64,000 bases of DNA from an uncultured Prevotellaceae bacterium (GCA_902788605.1 CADAKX010000005.1:1-64000); one strand, 5' to 3'. Shown: positions 1-9,400, counted from the first letter of the stretch. Numbers and translations are program-made. The notes: generated by a model from the sequence alone, not told the origin.

Positions 1-38
1 CAAGAAAAAGTAACATCATTAGCACACCCTAAACACAA

Positions 39-73
39 AAAAGTGCTGCAATCGTTTGATTTGCAGCACTTTT
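39..73 (-). terminator. Terminator of the tRNA-Leu transcript
   Basis: A 12-bp perfect inverted repeat (40-51 with 61-72, core AAAGTGCTGCAA) with a 9-nt loop is followed on the minus strand by a T run (complement of the A run at 37-42). It lies just 3' of the tRNA gene. Confidence 0.8.
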
Positions 74-87
74 GCTTTTTAAGCTTG

Positions 88-169
88 TACCCAGACCCGG
101 GGTCGAACCGGGACGGGTTGCCCCACTGGTGTTTGAGACCAGCGCGTCTACCGATTCCGCCATCTGGGC
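88..169 (-). tRNA. tRNA-Leu (anticodon CAA)
   Basis: Read on the minus strand, this 82-nt segment folds as a class II tRNA. The acceptor stem GCCCAGA pairs with TCTGGGT (one G-U pair). The anticodon stem CTGGT/ACCAG encloses the loop CTCAAAC, giving anticodon CAA, which reads UUG. A variable arm of about 10 nt and a T-arm with GGTTCGACC follow. The discriminator base is A and the CCA end is not encoded. It has its own promoter at 184-215 and its own terminator at 39-73, so it is probably a single-gene transcript. Confidence 0.95.
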
Positions 170-183
170 TTCAAAAGCGGGTG

Positions 184-215
184 CAAAGATACGAAGAATT
201 TTTGAAACCTGCAAA
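184..215 (-). promoter_or_regulatory. Promoter of tRNA-Leu
   Basis: On the minus strand there is a perfect Bacteroidetes -7 box TATCTTTG (184-191) with a TTTG -33 box (212-215) 20 bp upstream. The predicted start is a few bases before the tRNA 5' end at 169. Confidence 0.75.
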
Positions 216-242
216 AGTTTCTGATAAAAATCTCAAAAAATA

Positions 243-274
243 CTTGCATTTGTCAAAGATGTTTTGTATCTTAG
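243..274 (+). promoter_or_regulatory. Probable promoter of manC
   Basis: CTTG (243-246), 20 bp, then TATCTTAG (267-274). One mismatch to the -7 consensus TAnnTTTG. It lies 30 bp before the manC start. Confidence 0.4.
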
Positions 275-304
275 CACCCTGAATAACGACTTCTAATCTG
301 ATAT

Positions 305-1396
305 ATGGAATATTCTAACCGTAATTATTGCATTATCTTGGCCGGTGGCCGAGGTAAGAGACTCTGGCCTACAAGCAGAATGGAACGCCCCAAACAGTTT
401 ATTGACTTCTTTGGGACGGGACGTACACAGTTGCAGTCAACCTTTGACCGCATGGCCAGCATACTACCAATGGAAAACATCTATGTGTGTACCTGTAAAG
501 AATACGCACATTGGGTGACAGAACAACTACCAGAAGTACCAACGAAAAACATCCTGACGGAGCCTGTAAACCGCAATACAGCACCATCGGTGGCCTGGGC
601 TGGCGTATGCATCCATCGCGAGTGCCATGACGCCAACATTGTGGTGGTGCCATCAGACCAGGTGATTGTCAACGAGGAAGCCTTCCGAAAGAATGTGAGC
701 GATGGTCTGCGTTTTGTCAGCGAAAACAATCTCATGCTGACCATGGGCATCAAGCCTTCACGCCCTGAACCAGGCTATGGCTATATACAAATAGGTGAAT
801 CAAGCCTCTTCACGGGCATCAACAAGGTGCAGTCGTTTACCGAGAAGCCAGAGCGCGAGTTTGCCACGATGTTTATGGAGAGCGGCGAGTTTCTGTGGAA
901 CACGGGTATGTTCCTCTGTAACGCCAACTTTATGCACGACTTCTTTATCGATGTCATCAAGGACATGCCCTATCGCATGGCCAACCTGCTAAATATCGAC
1001 TCGGCAGAGGAACGCCAACAGTATGTCATTGACCACTATCCTGCCTACCCCAACCTGTCTATGGACAAGGCCGCACTCGAGATGTGCGACAATGTCTATG
1101 TCATGCAGTGTGACTTCGGGTGGGCCGATCTGGGCACCTGGCACGCTGTCTATGAGTGTATGCAGAAGCAGGAGAACGACAACGTGGTTATCGACTCTGA
1201 GGTGATGATGGAAGACTGCAAAGGCAACATCATCAAACTGCCCAAGGGACATGTGGGCGTCATCAATGGCCTGGAAGGCTATATCGTGGCCGAGGAAGGC
1301 GACGTCCTATTAATATGCAAAAAGAGCGACTCATCGTCGCTCATTCGCAAGTATGTCAATGAGATTGGCATACGTTATGGTGAAAAGTATATTTAG
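305..1396 (+). CDS. manC: Mannose-1-phosphate guanylyltransferase
   Basis: The 363-aa cytoplasmic protein makes GDP-mannose from mannose-1-phosphate and GTP, the donor for mannose and, after conversion, fucose in surface glycans and glycoproteins. The N-terminal nucleotide-binding loop ILAGGRGKRLWPTSR (about residues 11-25), NRNTAPS, the sugar-phosphate motif FTEKPE and GWADLGTWH are all present. The length matches the single-domain enzyme; the C-terminal phosphomannose isomerase domain of the ~470-aa bifunctional ManC/AlgA forms is absent. The gene stands alone on the plus strand, and its stop overlaps the stop of the convergent HIT gene by two bases. No glycan-assembly genes are adjacent, so the destination of the GDP-mannose cannot be told from context. 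Confidence 0.93.
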   Translation: MEYSNRNYCIILAGGRGKRLWPTSRMERPKQFIDFFGTGRTQLQSTFDRMASILPMENIYVCTCKEYAHWVTEQLPEVPTKNILTEPVNRNTAPSVAWAGVCIHRECHDANIVVVPSDQVIVNEEAFRKNVSDGLRFVSENNLMLTMGIKPSRPEPGYGYIQIGESSLFTGINKVQSFTEKPEREFATMFMESGEFLWNTGMFLCNANFMHDFFIDVIKDMPYRMANLLNIDSAEERQQYVIDHYPAYPNLSMDKAALEMCDNVYVMQCDFGWADLGTWHAVYECMQKQENDNVVIDSEVMMEDCKGNIIKLPKGHVGVINGLEGYIVAEEGDVLLICKKSDSSSLIRKYVNEIGIRYGEKYI

Positions 1397-1788
1397 CCCT
1401 TGAAGGCTGCAAATATCTTATCAGCAATCTGCTGCATTTCCTCATTGGGGAGATGCAGCTTTTCTTTACGGAAGTCCACATCGCCCTCGCTGTTCATCGG
1501 AATCAGATGAATATGCGCATGGGGCACCTCAAGACCCAGCACCACCTGAGCCACCTTCTTGCAGGGGAACGCCTTCTTCAGAGCCACAGCCACCTGCTTG
1601 GCAAAGAGTTGGAACTCAGCCAGTTCTTCGTCATCCATGTCGAAGATATAGTCCACCTCACGACGGGGAATGACCAACGTATGGCCTTTGGCCACGGGAT
1701 TGATGTCGAGGAAGGCATAGAACTTATCGTTCTCTGCACACTTGTAGCTGGGAATCTCGCCAGCAGCAATCTTACTGAAAATATCCAT
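1393..1788 (-). CDS. HIT family nucleotide hydrolase
   Basis: A 131-aa histidine-triad protein with the signature HAHIHLIP at residues 90-97, of the PKCI/HinT type that hydrolyses nucleoside phosphoramidates or dinucleoside polyphosphates. The start MDIFSKIAAG at 1788 is chosen because it matches the usual HIT N-terminus; a 19-residue upstream extension in the same frame reads back into greA and looks spurious. It lies 13 bp downstream of greA on the same strand, so the two are probably co-transcribed, an arrangement common in Bacteroidetes. The physiological substrate cannot be predicted. Confidence 0.9.
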   Translation of the reverse strand: MDIFSKIAAGEIPSYKCAENDKFYAFLDINPVAKGHTLVIPRREVDYIFDMDDEELAEFQLFAKQVAVALKKAFPCKKVAQVVLGLEVPHAHIHLIPMNSEGDVDFRKEKLHLPNEEMQQIADKIFAAFKG

Positions 1789-1801
1789 TGCTTTTCTTCT
1801 T

Positions 1802-2269
1802 TTATCCAACAGTAATCTTCTCGATGCGGAGCTTGATGGTGCCACGTGGAATCTTCACTTCCACCTCGTCGCCCACCTTGTGGTTCAGCAAGCCCTGGGC
1901 AATAGGTGTCTGGATAGAGATCTTGCCCTCGCGCAGGTTAGCCTCACTCTCACTCACGATTGTATAGGTCATGCGAGCCTTGTTGGCCAGATTGGTCATC
2001 TCCACCTTCGACAGAATCTGAACAGAGTCTGTGCTCAGACGTGACGTATCAACTATCTTGGCCTCGCTGATAGCAACCTTCAGCTGGTTAATCTTCGATT
2101 CCAGATGAGCCTGAGCCTCCTTGGCAGCCTCGTACTCACTATTCTCACTCAGGTCGCCCTTGTCGCGTGCCTCTGCGATGGCGGCCGATGCCTTTGGGCG
2201 CTCAACACCCTCTAAATGTTTCAGTTCGGCTATGAGTTTATCATAGCCCTCTTGTGACATGTATGCCAT
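1802..2269 (-). CDS. greA: Transcription elongation factor GreA
   Basis: The 155-aa factor rescues backtracked RNA polymerase by stimulating transcript cleavage through the secondary channel. It has an N-terminal coiled coil (about residues 1-75) with the acidic tip segment in ARDKGDLSENSEY, and a C-terminal FKBP-like domain ending in PRGTIKLRIEKI. I start it at 2269 (MAYMSQEGYDKL), which fits the family length; an in-frame extension to 2434 would cover the promoter and leader. The promoter at 2404-2435 implies an unusually long leader of about 130 nt, containing a GC stem with a T run. The HIT gene follows in the same transcript. Confidence 0.93.
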   Translation of the reverse strand: MAYMSQEGYDKLIAELKHLEGVERPKASAAIAEARDKGDLSENSEYEAAKEAQAHLESKINQLKVAISEAKIVDTSRLSTDSVQILSKVEMTNLANKARMTYTIVSESEANLREGKISIQTPIAQGLLNHKVGDEVEVKIPRGTIKLRIEKITVG

Positions 2270-2403
2270 ATCTTTCTTAAAATTTAAATTATTATTCTTA
2301 GTTATTTTCCTTAGTCGCAAAAAAGAAAGAATCCCGACCATTCTCTCAGAGTCGGAATCCTCGTTATCTCTATAATTGCTCTTTTCTGCGTACTTAGACG
2401 GTG

Positions 2404-2435
2404 CAAAGATAACCCTTTTTTCTGAACCGACCAAA
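2404..2435 (-). promoter_or_regulatory. Promoter of greA
   Basis: Minus-strand TATCTTTG (2404-2411) and TTTG (2432-2435) with 20-bp spacing. It lies back to back with the GH43 promoter that begins at 2453. Confidence 0.7.
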
Positions 2436-2452
2436 TAATTTGACCAAAAAGT

Positions 2453-2484
2453 TTTGTTAGTCTCGCGTCTTCTTTGTAACTTTG
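2453..2484 (+). promoter_or_regulatory. Promoter of the GH43 gene
   Basis: TTTG (2453-2456), 20 bp, TAACTTTG (2477-2484): full consensus, 28 bp before the start codon. Confidence 0.75.
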
Positions 2485-2512
2485 CAACCAGAAACTAACT
2501 ACTATTCCAAGC

Positions 2513-4276
2513 ATGAAACACCTATTTACGATAGCCATTTCTCTGTTGGCCTTTATAACAACAGCCAGTGCACAGACAGAACAAGAAAACGCACCGCTTA
2601 AGGCAACGTCCAAGAGACGCGTGTCTGTTCACGACCCATCGGTGGTGTATAATCCCACAAGCAAACGCTATTATATCTTTGGTTCCCACAAGGCAGGAGC
2701 CTATACCACCGACAAGATGAACTGGACTCAGGCCAACCCCAAATGGAAAGTGGGGTCAAACAACAATGCTGACAACAAAATAGCCTTCGTGACCCCAGCC
2801 GTCAAGAAAGTGAAGAAAGGTGGTGTGGAGGTGGACTTCCCTGCTTTCAATGCGATGGATTGGGCAGGCCGTACCGATGCCAGCTACAACATTGACGGCA
2901 ACATGTGGGCCCCCGATGTTATCTGGAACCCCACGATGAACAAGTGGTGCATGTATCTCAGTATCAATGGCGACCAGTGGCACTCAAGCATCATCCTACT
3001 CACGGCCGACAACATCACTGGCCCCTACCTGTATCAAGGTCCTATCGTTATCAGTGGCTTCGACAATGGTGACCACACCTTTAAGGATACCGACCTGGAA
3101 CTGGTGCTGGGCACACTCAACACCCTCCCCTCGCGCTATAATGGCACTTGGGCCACCACAGGCAAGCCTAGTCTGCCAAACAACATTGACCCCTGCGTAT
3201 TCTATGACGAGGAAGGCAAGTTGTGGATTGCTTACGGCTCGTGGTCAGGTGGCATCTTCATGCTGGAGCTTGACGAGGAGACTGGCTTGCGCGACTACGA
3301 CGTGACCTATACCACCAGCGACGGCGACCCCTATTTTGGCAAGCGCATTGCTGGCGGCTATTACGTTTCGGGCGAAGGACCATATATTGAGCATATCGGC
3401 AACTACTACTATCTCTTTATGAGTTATGGCTTCTTCTCACCAGACGGTGGCTACGAGATGCGAGTCTTCCGTTCCACCAAGCCTGACGGTCCCTATGAAG
3501 ACGCCTCAAACCGGTCGGCCATCTTCTCATCTTATGTGATGAACTATGGTACTGGCAGCAGCGACACACGTGGCACAAAACTCATGGGTGCCTATAATCT
3601 TTGGGGAGAACAGACGGTGGGCGAGTGTGCACAAGGCCACAACTCTATCATCGCAGCGCCAGACGGACGCACCTATCTGATTTATCACACCAAGTTTAAC
3701 AATGGTACCATCTATCATGAGGTGCGCACCCATCAGGTCTTCGTCAACAAAGACGGTTGGTTGGTGGCCGCTCCATTTGAATATAATGGCGAGACCATCA
3801 CAGACGAACAGATTGCTACGACCCAGCCATTCACCAAGGAAGAACTGGCTGGCACTTACAGTCTGCTGATACATAAATACAAGATGGACTACCAGAACAT
3901 GGAAGAAGTGACACCCATTAGCATCACCCTTTCTACCGACGGAAAGATAAGCGGCGACAAGACTGGTACATGGAGTATCGAGGAAGGCACAGGCTATATC
4001 AAACTGACCGTTGGTGGCGTGGCCTATAACGGCGTGGTGTTCGAGGAAAAGATGGATGGAGTGAACGCCAACGTCATCAGCATCACAGCCATCGCCAAGA
4101 CAGGTGTCAGCATCTGGGCCTACAATCCGACGTTGCCCACCACAGCCATCAAGGACATTCAGACCTCGAATGCTCTTAAGGATGCTTGGCACACCCTTGA
4201 TGGACGTCGCCTCAACAGCGAGCCCACAACAAAGGGACTCTATATCAGGAATGGAAAGAAGATACTGGTGAGATAA
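2513..4276 (+). CDS. Secreted GH43 glycosidase (arabinanase-like)
   Basis: The 587-aa protein has a signal peptide (1-20, cleavage near ASAQ), a five-bladed GH43 catalytic domain and a C-terminal beta-rich domain, as in large endo-1,5-alpha-arabinanases. Likely catalytic residues are Asp41 (HDPSVV, base), Asp226 (NIDPCVF, pKa modulator) and Glu288 (GEGPYI, acid); WAPD is at 132-135. The last ~30 residues (DGRRL ... KGLYIRNGKKILVR) resemble the short C-terminal tail common on Prevotella secreted proteins. It should act outside the cytoplasm on arabinan or arabinose side chains. The nearest regulator is the hybrid two-component system at 6477-10454; no SusC/SusD pair is adjacent. Endo versus exo activity and the exact substrate remain inference. 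Confidence 0.85.
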   Translation: MKHLFTIAISLLAFITTASAQTEQENAPLKATSKRRVSVHDPSVVYNPTSKRYYIFGSHKAGAYTTDKMNWTQANPKWKVGSNNNADNKIAFVTPAVKKVKKGGVEVDFPAFNAMDWAGRTDASYNIDGNMWAPDVIWNPTMNKWCMYLSINGDQWHSSIILLTADNITGPYLYQGPIVISGFDNGDHTFKDTDLELVLGTLNTLPSRYNGTWATTGKPSLPNNIDPCVFYDEEGKLWIAYGSWSGGIFMLELDEETGLRDYDVTYTTSDGDPYFGKRIAGGYYVSGEGPYIEHIGNYYYLFMSYGFFSPDGGYEMRVFRSTKPDGPYEDASNRSAIFSSYVMNYGTGSSDTRGTKLMGAYNLWGEQTVGECAQGHNSIIAAPDGRTYLIYHTKFNNGTIYHEVRTHQVFVNKDGWLVAAPFEYNGETITDEQIATTQPFTKEELAGTYSLLIHKYKMDYQNMEEVTPISITLSTDGKISGDKTGTWSIEEGTGYIKLTVGGVAYNGVVFEEKMDGVNANVISITAIAKTGVSIWAYNPTLPTTAIKDIQTSNALKDAWHTLDGRRLNSEPTTKGLYIRNGKKILVR

Positions 4277-4327
4277 TTATTCGCTCGGCCTGCAGGGACG
4301 CATGCCAGAGCAAGTATTATCCATTCT

Positions 4328-5140
4328 TTACAGCAAGTCCAGACAACGCTCAATGAATATGCCGCAACAGCGATCTTCCACATCGCGGTTGCGGTATATC
4401 ATTTCTCGCACCACATCCATCGCCTGACGGGTGCTGGCCGAGAGCGATTCCTGCTTCATCAGATGACCAATGAGCACAGCCGAGAAGATATCACCTGTGC
4501 CATGATACAATCCAGGAATCTCGTCGTAGTCGTGGAAGAAGTATTTGCCTGTGGCAGCATCATAGCCACATACCTGGTTCTTATTGTCAATAAAGCAACT
4601 GGTGATGATAGCCGAGCGCGTGCCCAACTTCACCAGCTTATCCAGCAATTCGCAAGCCTCGCGACGCGTCATACCATCCTGTTTGAAAGGTTCACCAACC
4701 AGATGGCAGGCCTCCGTATAGTTTGGGAATATCAGATGCGCCACGCTGACCATCTCGCGCATCAGTCGCACCTGGTTCTCGCCAATACCATTATACAGTT
4801 TGCCACCATCGCCCATCACGGGGTCCACAAAGATGGTGCAACCCTGTTCTGATTGTTCCCTACAGAACTGCGCCACCAGTCGTGACTGCTCCTCGCTGAA
4901 CATCAAACCCGTACATATGGCATCAAAACGGAAACCCAGTTTTTTCCATACTGGCAAGGTCTGACGCATATACTCTGTGGTGTCCTGCTGGGCAAAATCA
5001 CCATAGTCGAGGGTGTTAGACACCAATGCCGTTGGCAGATTAAATGCAGGAATACCCATATACGACAAGATAGGCAGCATGGCAGCCATACCCACCTTGC
5101 CATATCCTGCTACATCATTGACTAAAAGAACCTTTTTCAA
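4328..5140 (-). CDS. Pyridoxal/pyridoxamine kinase (PdxY/PdxK-like)
   Basis: The 270-aa ribokinase-fold enzyme phosphorylates vitamin B6 vitamers with ATP in the salvage pathway. Motifs are NDVAGYGKVG near the N-terminus, DPVMGDGGKLY (106-116) and the anion hole and catalytic base GTGDIFSAVL with Asp217. The start is odd: the only codon giving the conserved N-terminus MKKVLLVND is TTG at 5138-5140, immediately preceded in frame by TAG. A heptamer tandem repeat (5141-5175) sits directly upstream. It is co-directional with the aldo/keto reductase upstream, 28 bp away, so they probably form an operon. Confidence 0.88.
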   Translation of the reverse strand: MKKVLLVNDVAGYGKVGMAAMLPILSYMGIPAFNLPTALVSNTLDYGDFAQQDTTEYMRQTLPVWKKLGFRFDAICTGLMFSEEQSRLVAQFCREQSEQGCTIFVDPVMGDGGKLYNGIGENQVRLMREMVSVAHLIFPNYTEACHLVGEPFKQDGMTRREACELLDKLVKLGTRSAIITSCFIDNKNQVCGYDAATGKYFFHDYDEIPGLYHGTGDIFSAVLIGHLMKQESLSASTRQAMDVVREMIYRNRDVEDRCCGIFIERCLDLL

Positions 5141-5175
5141 CTATGAACTATGAATTATGAACTATAAACTATGAA
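5141..5175. repeat. Heptamer tandem repeat (CTATGAA)x5
   Basis: Five consecutive 7-nt units: CTATGAA, CTATGAA, TTATGAA, CTATAAA, CTATGAA. The array contains the aldo/keto reductase stop codon (5169-5171) and abuts the TTG start of the pyridoxal kinase gene. Confidence 0.85.
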
Positions 5176-6116
5176 TTAACACAGAGCAGGTTTTTCTGCA
5201 ACTGCTGCACGCTGCTTGCACCCACCAGCACAGAGGTAACGCCACGCTGCTGCAGAATCCATTCCAGCGCCATCTGCGACAGTGGCTTGTTCTGCGCCTG
5301 AGCCTGTTCGTTATAGGTGCGAAGTGTAGCCAGCAACTCCTCCGTCAGCATACTCTCCTTCAGGAACTTCCCTTTCGACATACGCGAATCCGCAGGAATA
5401 CCATTGAGGTAGCGGTCTGTCAGCAGTCCCTGCGCCAATGGCGAGAACGAGATGAATCCAATACCCTTCTCTGCACAGAAATCCAAGATACCCTCCTCTT
5501 GAGGCTCACGGTCAAGCATATTCAGACGACCCTGATAAATCAACAAGGGCACATCGCGCTCACGCAGATACTTTTCGGCAACCTTCGTGGCTTCCAAAGG
5601 CCAGCGCGAGATGCCTACATACAAGGCCTTTCCGCTTCGCACGATGTCCACCAACGCCTGCAGCGTCTCCTCCAGAGGAGTCTCTGGGTCGAAACGATGA
5701 CTATAGAAGAGATCGACATAATCCAGATGCATACGCTTCAGACTCTGGTCGAGCGAAGCCATCAGGTATTTCCTGGAGCCCCAATTACCGTAAGGCCCAG
5801 GCCACATGTCATATCCAGCCTTGGTAGAGATAAAGAGCTCATCACGATAAGGTGCGAAGTCATCATCCATCAGTCGGCCCATCGTCTCTTCTGCCGAACC
5901 GTAGGGAGGTCCGTAGTTATTAGCCAAATCAAAGTGCACCACGCCATGGTCGAAGGCATAATGCGTAATCTCCCTGGAGCGCTCATACGAGTCCACCCCA
6001 CCAAAGTTATGCCAGAATCCCAGCGACACCTTTGGCAGCATGACACCCGAGCGTCCGCACCTTTCAAATTTCATTCCGCCGTCATAACGCAGCGGGTCGG
6101 CAAAATACTTCTCCAT
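5169..6116 (-). CDS. Aldo/keto reductase (YghZ/Gpr-like)
   Basis: The 315-aa cytoplasmic NADPH-dependent oxidoreductase has the aldo/keto reductase tetrad: Asp63 and Tyr68 in DLANNYGPP, Lys99 in ISTKAGYD and His140 in DLFYSHRFD. The N-terminal DPLRYDGGMKFERCGRSG and SLGFWHNFG segments resemble the YghZ subgroup, which reduces L-glyceraldehyde-3-phosphate and methylglyoxal in E. coli. The true substrate here is unknown. The last codons (N-S-stop) are made from the heptamer repeat, so the C-terminal end is set by that array. A minus-strand -7 box lies at 6164-6171. Confidence 0.9.
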   Translation of the reverse strand: MEKYFADPLRYDGGMKFERCGRSGVMLPKVSLGFWHNFGGVDSYERSREITHYAFDHGVVHFDLANNYGPPYGSAEETMGRLMDDDFAPYRDELFISTKAGYDMWPGPYGNWGSRKYLMASLDQSLKRMHLDYVDLFYSHRFDPETPLEETLQALVDIVRSGKALYVGISRWPLEATKVAEKYLRERDVPLLIYQGRLNMLDREPQEEGILDFCAEKGIGFISFSPLAQGLLTDRYLNGIPADSRMSKGKFLKESMLTEELLATLRTYNEQAQAQNKPLSQMALEWILQQRGVTSVLVGASSVQQLQKNLLCVNS

Positions 6117-6163
6117 AAGCTATCATGATACCACCCCAACGAGGGTGAGTCTTTTTCTGGGGA

Positions 6164-6171
6164 CAAAGATA
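6164..6171 (-). promoter_or_regulatory. -7 box of the aldo/keto reductase promoter
   Basis: Perfect minus-strand TATCTTTG about 48 bp before the start codon. No clear -33 box is visible. Confidence 0.45.
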
Positions 6172-6173
6172 CG

Positions 6174-6205
6174 AAAAAATCCGCGAACCTTGTACAGATT
6201 CGCGG
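6174..6205 (-). terminator. Hairpin with T run
   Basis: CCGCGAA (6181-6187) pairs with TTCGCGG (6199-6205); on the minus strand a T run follows (6174-6179). It ends right at the aldo/keto reductase -7 box. Confidence 0.55.
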
Positions 6206-6270
6206 AAAGATAACCATTTTTTTCAATTAACCACAAAACTATTTGTTTTTCTTGATGTATGATGAGCAAG

Positions 6271-6309
6271 AAAAAGCAGACAGTAGCCTGTTTTTTCGTA
6301 CTGTCTGCT
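6271..6309 (-). terminator. Strong hairpin terminator
   Basis: AGCAGACAGTA (6275-6285) pairs perfectly over 11 bp with TACTGTCTGCT (6299-6309). On the minus strand TTTTTC follows. Confidence 0.65.
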
Positions 6310-6445
6310 TCTCAACCATAAATAACTAACTTAATTAACCTCTTATTTTCAACCTTTTCGTCGGCAAAGGTATGAATTATATATATAATAAGGTTAAGAT
6401 ATTGTTTCAATGGGTTAAGAAAACGCAGGATGAAACAATTTCGAA

Positions 6446-6473
6446 ATAAAAAAGAGCTGCTTTCGCAACTCTT
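6446..6473 (-). terminator. Terminator of the hybrid two-component gene
   Basis: On the minus strand AAGAGTTGC-GAAA-GCAGCTCTT, a 9-bp stem capped by a GNRA-type tetraloop and followed by a T run, begins a few bases after the stop codon at 6477. Confidence 0.75.
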
Positions 6474-6476
6474 TCT

Positions 6477-9400
6477 TTATTTTGTTTCTGACTCCAACTT
6501 CTCTATATACTCCGTTGGCGATATGCCAAAGTGCTTCTTGAAGGCTGTCGAGAAATAAGGCAGCGAGGAGAATCCCACGCTATAGGCCACCTGGGTGATA
6601 TTCACTTTCTGCTCTGACAACAGGCGGGCAGCTTGCTCCATACGCAGGTTGCGCAGGAAGTCGCTGGCCGTGATACCAGTCATCTGTTTCATCTTACGAT
6701 GCAAGTTGGCACGACTCATGCCTACCTCATCGCAAAGCATTTCAACAGAGAAGTCACTATCGCTCAAATGCTTATTAATACTGTCGATGATACGCTCCAT
6801 GAGCTGCTCATCATTGCCTTTCACCTCAATCTTCTTGATTTGCTCGTTAGGCATCTGAGTACCACTATACTTGCCACGCAGACGCAGTCGTGAGGCAATG
6901 AGATTGTCGATGGTGGCATGTAGCTCCTCGATAGAGAACGGTTTGGTGAGATAAGCATCAGCACCACGCTCCAATCCCTCCAGACGGTTACCGATATCCG
7001 TCTTCGAGGTCAGCATGACTACAGGCAGGTGGTTGATGTTTCCGTTTGTGCGTATCATGCGGAGCATCGTGAAGCCATCCATCTCTGGCATCATCACGTC
7101 GCTGATAACCAGGTCGTAGTTGTTCGTCAGCAACTCGCGCAGCCCGTCCTTACCATTACGACACATGGCGAAATGATAGTAGTAACCCAGTTCCTGACTG
7201 ATGAAACGAGGTATCTCCTCGTCATCATCAACCACCAGGATACGATAGGTGGTAGCCGTCTTCTGATTACTTCTCAGCTGCAGACTCGTAGGCTCGTCCT
7301 TTCTATAGTCAATCTCGCCCTCAGAGAGGTGACTGTTGCCCTGAGGCAGGCGAACTGTAAAGACGCTACCTTTGATATTGTCCTGACGGTTGCGACCAGA
7401 GATCACGCCGTGGTGCATATCCACAATCATCTTACAGAGGTTCAAGCCGATGCCTGTTCCCTCCACATGGGCAGTGGTTGTGCCCTGATAGAAACGGTCG
7501 AAAAGATGCTGCAGGGTGCCCTCTCGCATGCCCGTTCCTGTGTCTGTGACGCTGACCTGCACGTATTGCTTCAGCGGACCACGGGCCTTTTCGTCATAGC
7601 CCTGCGACAAGGCAACGGTTATCTCACCCTGATCGTAACTGTATTTAAACGCGTTGGACAGCAGGTTGGACACCACCTTGTCGAACTGTGCACGGTCAAT
7701 CCACACTGGTGGCACATCGTCATCAGCCTGAAGCGTAAACGTGATGCCACGCTCTTGGGCAGGGAACTCATACAACTTACATACGCCCTGCAAGAACTCC
7801 TTCAAATCCGTCTTCTGACAATGCAACCTCATCTGCTGCTTGTCTATCTTGCGAATATCCAGAATCTGGTTCACCAAGTTGAGGATACGCTGCGCGTTGT
7901 GATCAATCGTATCCACAGACGGCTGCAGGACAGAAGACTTGAAAGACTGTAGATCCTCTTCCGACTTCAGTTCCTCTATCTTCGAATTCTTCAACTTTCC
8001 TATACCGCCTAGAATCAGCGTCAGCGGCGAGCGAATGTCGTGGGTGGCGTTGATCAGGAACTTCATCTTCTCCTCCTCGACATTCAGTCGCACATGTCGC
8101 CACCACAGGGTCGTGATCAAGGCTAAGAAGCCCAACAATCCAATGAGGTAGATAATATGAGCGATGGTCGAGCGATACCAAGGCGGCGTAATGACAATCG
8201 TGAAAATCTTAGAAGGCGTCGGCTCACCATTGTCGATGGCTCTCACTTCCAGATGATAGGTACCAACGGGTAGGTGACTCAAGGTGATGTCGTTCTGCCC
8301 CTCTGTCGTTCTCACCCACTTCTCGTCGCTACTCAAACGATGCTCAAAGATGGTATTCTCTGCATCGGCATAGTTCAGCAGCGAAAAGCGCAGCGTAAAG
8401 GTGTTGTCGAGATAAGACAGCGTGAAATGGTCGCTCTGGCTGATGGGCAACTTCGTGACCTGATGCCCGTCAGATTCCGTGAGTGTCGACACAGGCGTCT
8501 CGTTGATGATAAAGTCCGTCAGCAGCAGTTCTGCCTTCGAGGTCTGTCCGTTGCATACCTGCTGAGGCGTAAATGTGGTCAGTCCATCGCTCGTGGCGAA
8601 ATAGATACGGTCATCGTTCGTGTGTAAGCCAGCGCTGCCCACATATTCGTGGGTGGTCAGACCTGCACCATTGATATAGCTCACCCAATGCTGACGAGCA
8701 GACTGGTAATGCCAGATACCATTAGAGGTGCTGCACCACAAATCGCCGTTACTATCCTCCACGATATAGAGAATGGCCAGCGAGTACAACTGTTCAGCGT
8801 GGGGCATCTGCTCCACCTGGTTGCTTTGGCGACGCCAGATGTACAAACCCTGACTGGTGCCTATCAGCATGTCGCCCTGACGGGTCTCGCAGAACGCGTT
8901 ACATCTGGTGCCATCGGCCAGCACCTGCCAGTCAAATGGCTTAAAGCTGCGCGTCTGGGGATTATAGCACGACACGCCAGCAGCCGTACCCATCCACACA
9001 TTTCCCTCGCGATCGGTGGTCATTGTCAACACCCAGTTGTTACACAGGCGTCCATTCACCGCATCTTCGGGGTCGTTCATATCATAGTGGGCCATGGTAC
9101 GCTGGGCTTTGTCATACACCAAGATACCCTTCGAAAAAGCAGAGATGACCAGATGGCCATGTCCGTCGTCAACCACTGCGTTGAACTTATCGCAAGCATA
9201 GTTGGTGAGCAACCGCGACTTCCCCGTCAGAGGGTTATACTCAAAGAGGCCATTGCGTGTGCCCAGCCAATATTCGTTCTGGTCATTGCGATAGATTACC
9301 TCTGCACCATCAGGTGCCTGTGGATTGGCCACAATGTCTCCGTCGGCATTGAATCCAAACACACCCTTGTACTGTACCGTACACCATACGATGCCATCCT

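Larger units (their letters stand above)
6117..6476. other. 360-bp intergenic region with three minus-strand hairpins
   Basis: The region between the hybrid two-component gene and the aldo/keto reductase holds three terminator-like hairpins on the minus strand (6446-6473, 6271-6309, 6174-6205), -7 boxes TACCTTTG (6365-6372) and TATCTTTG (6164-6171), and a near-consensus TATCTTTC (6205-6212) with TTTG 21 bp upstream. The layout leaves room for one or two short transcripts. A 26-codon reading frame (6239-6319, minus) overlaps the middle hairpin; I do not call it a gene. Confidence 0.6.

Noticed and set aside
2270..2434. N-terminal extension of GreA by 55 residues, including an in-frame ATG at 2341
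   Set aside because: The extension covers the promoter and leader; GreA proteins begin close to MSQEGYDKL-type sequence and 155 residues is the normal length.
6239..6319. 26-codon minus-strand ORF between the aldo/keto reductase and HTCS genes
   Set aside because: It overlaps the strong hairpin, has no recognisable features, and could equally be untranslated small RNA.
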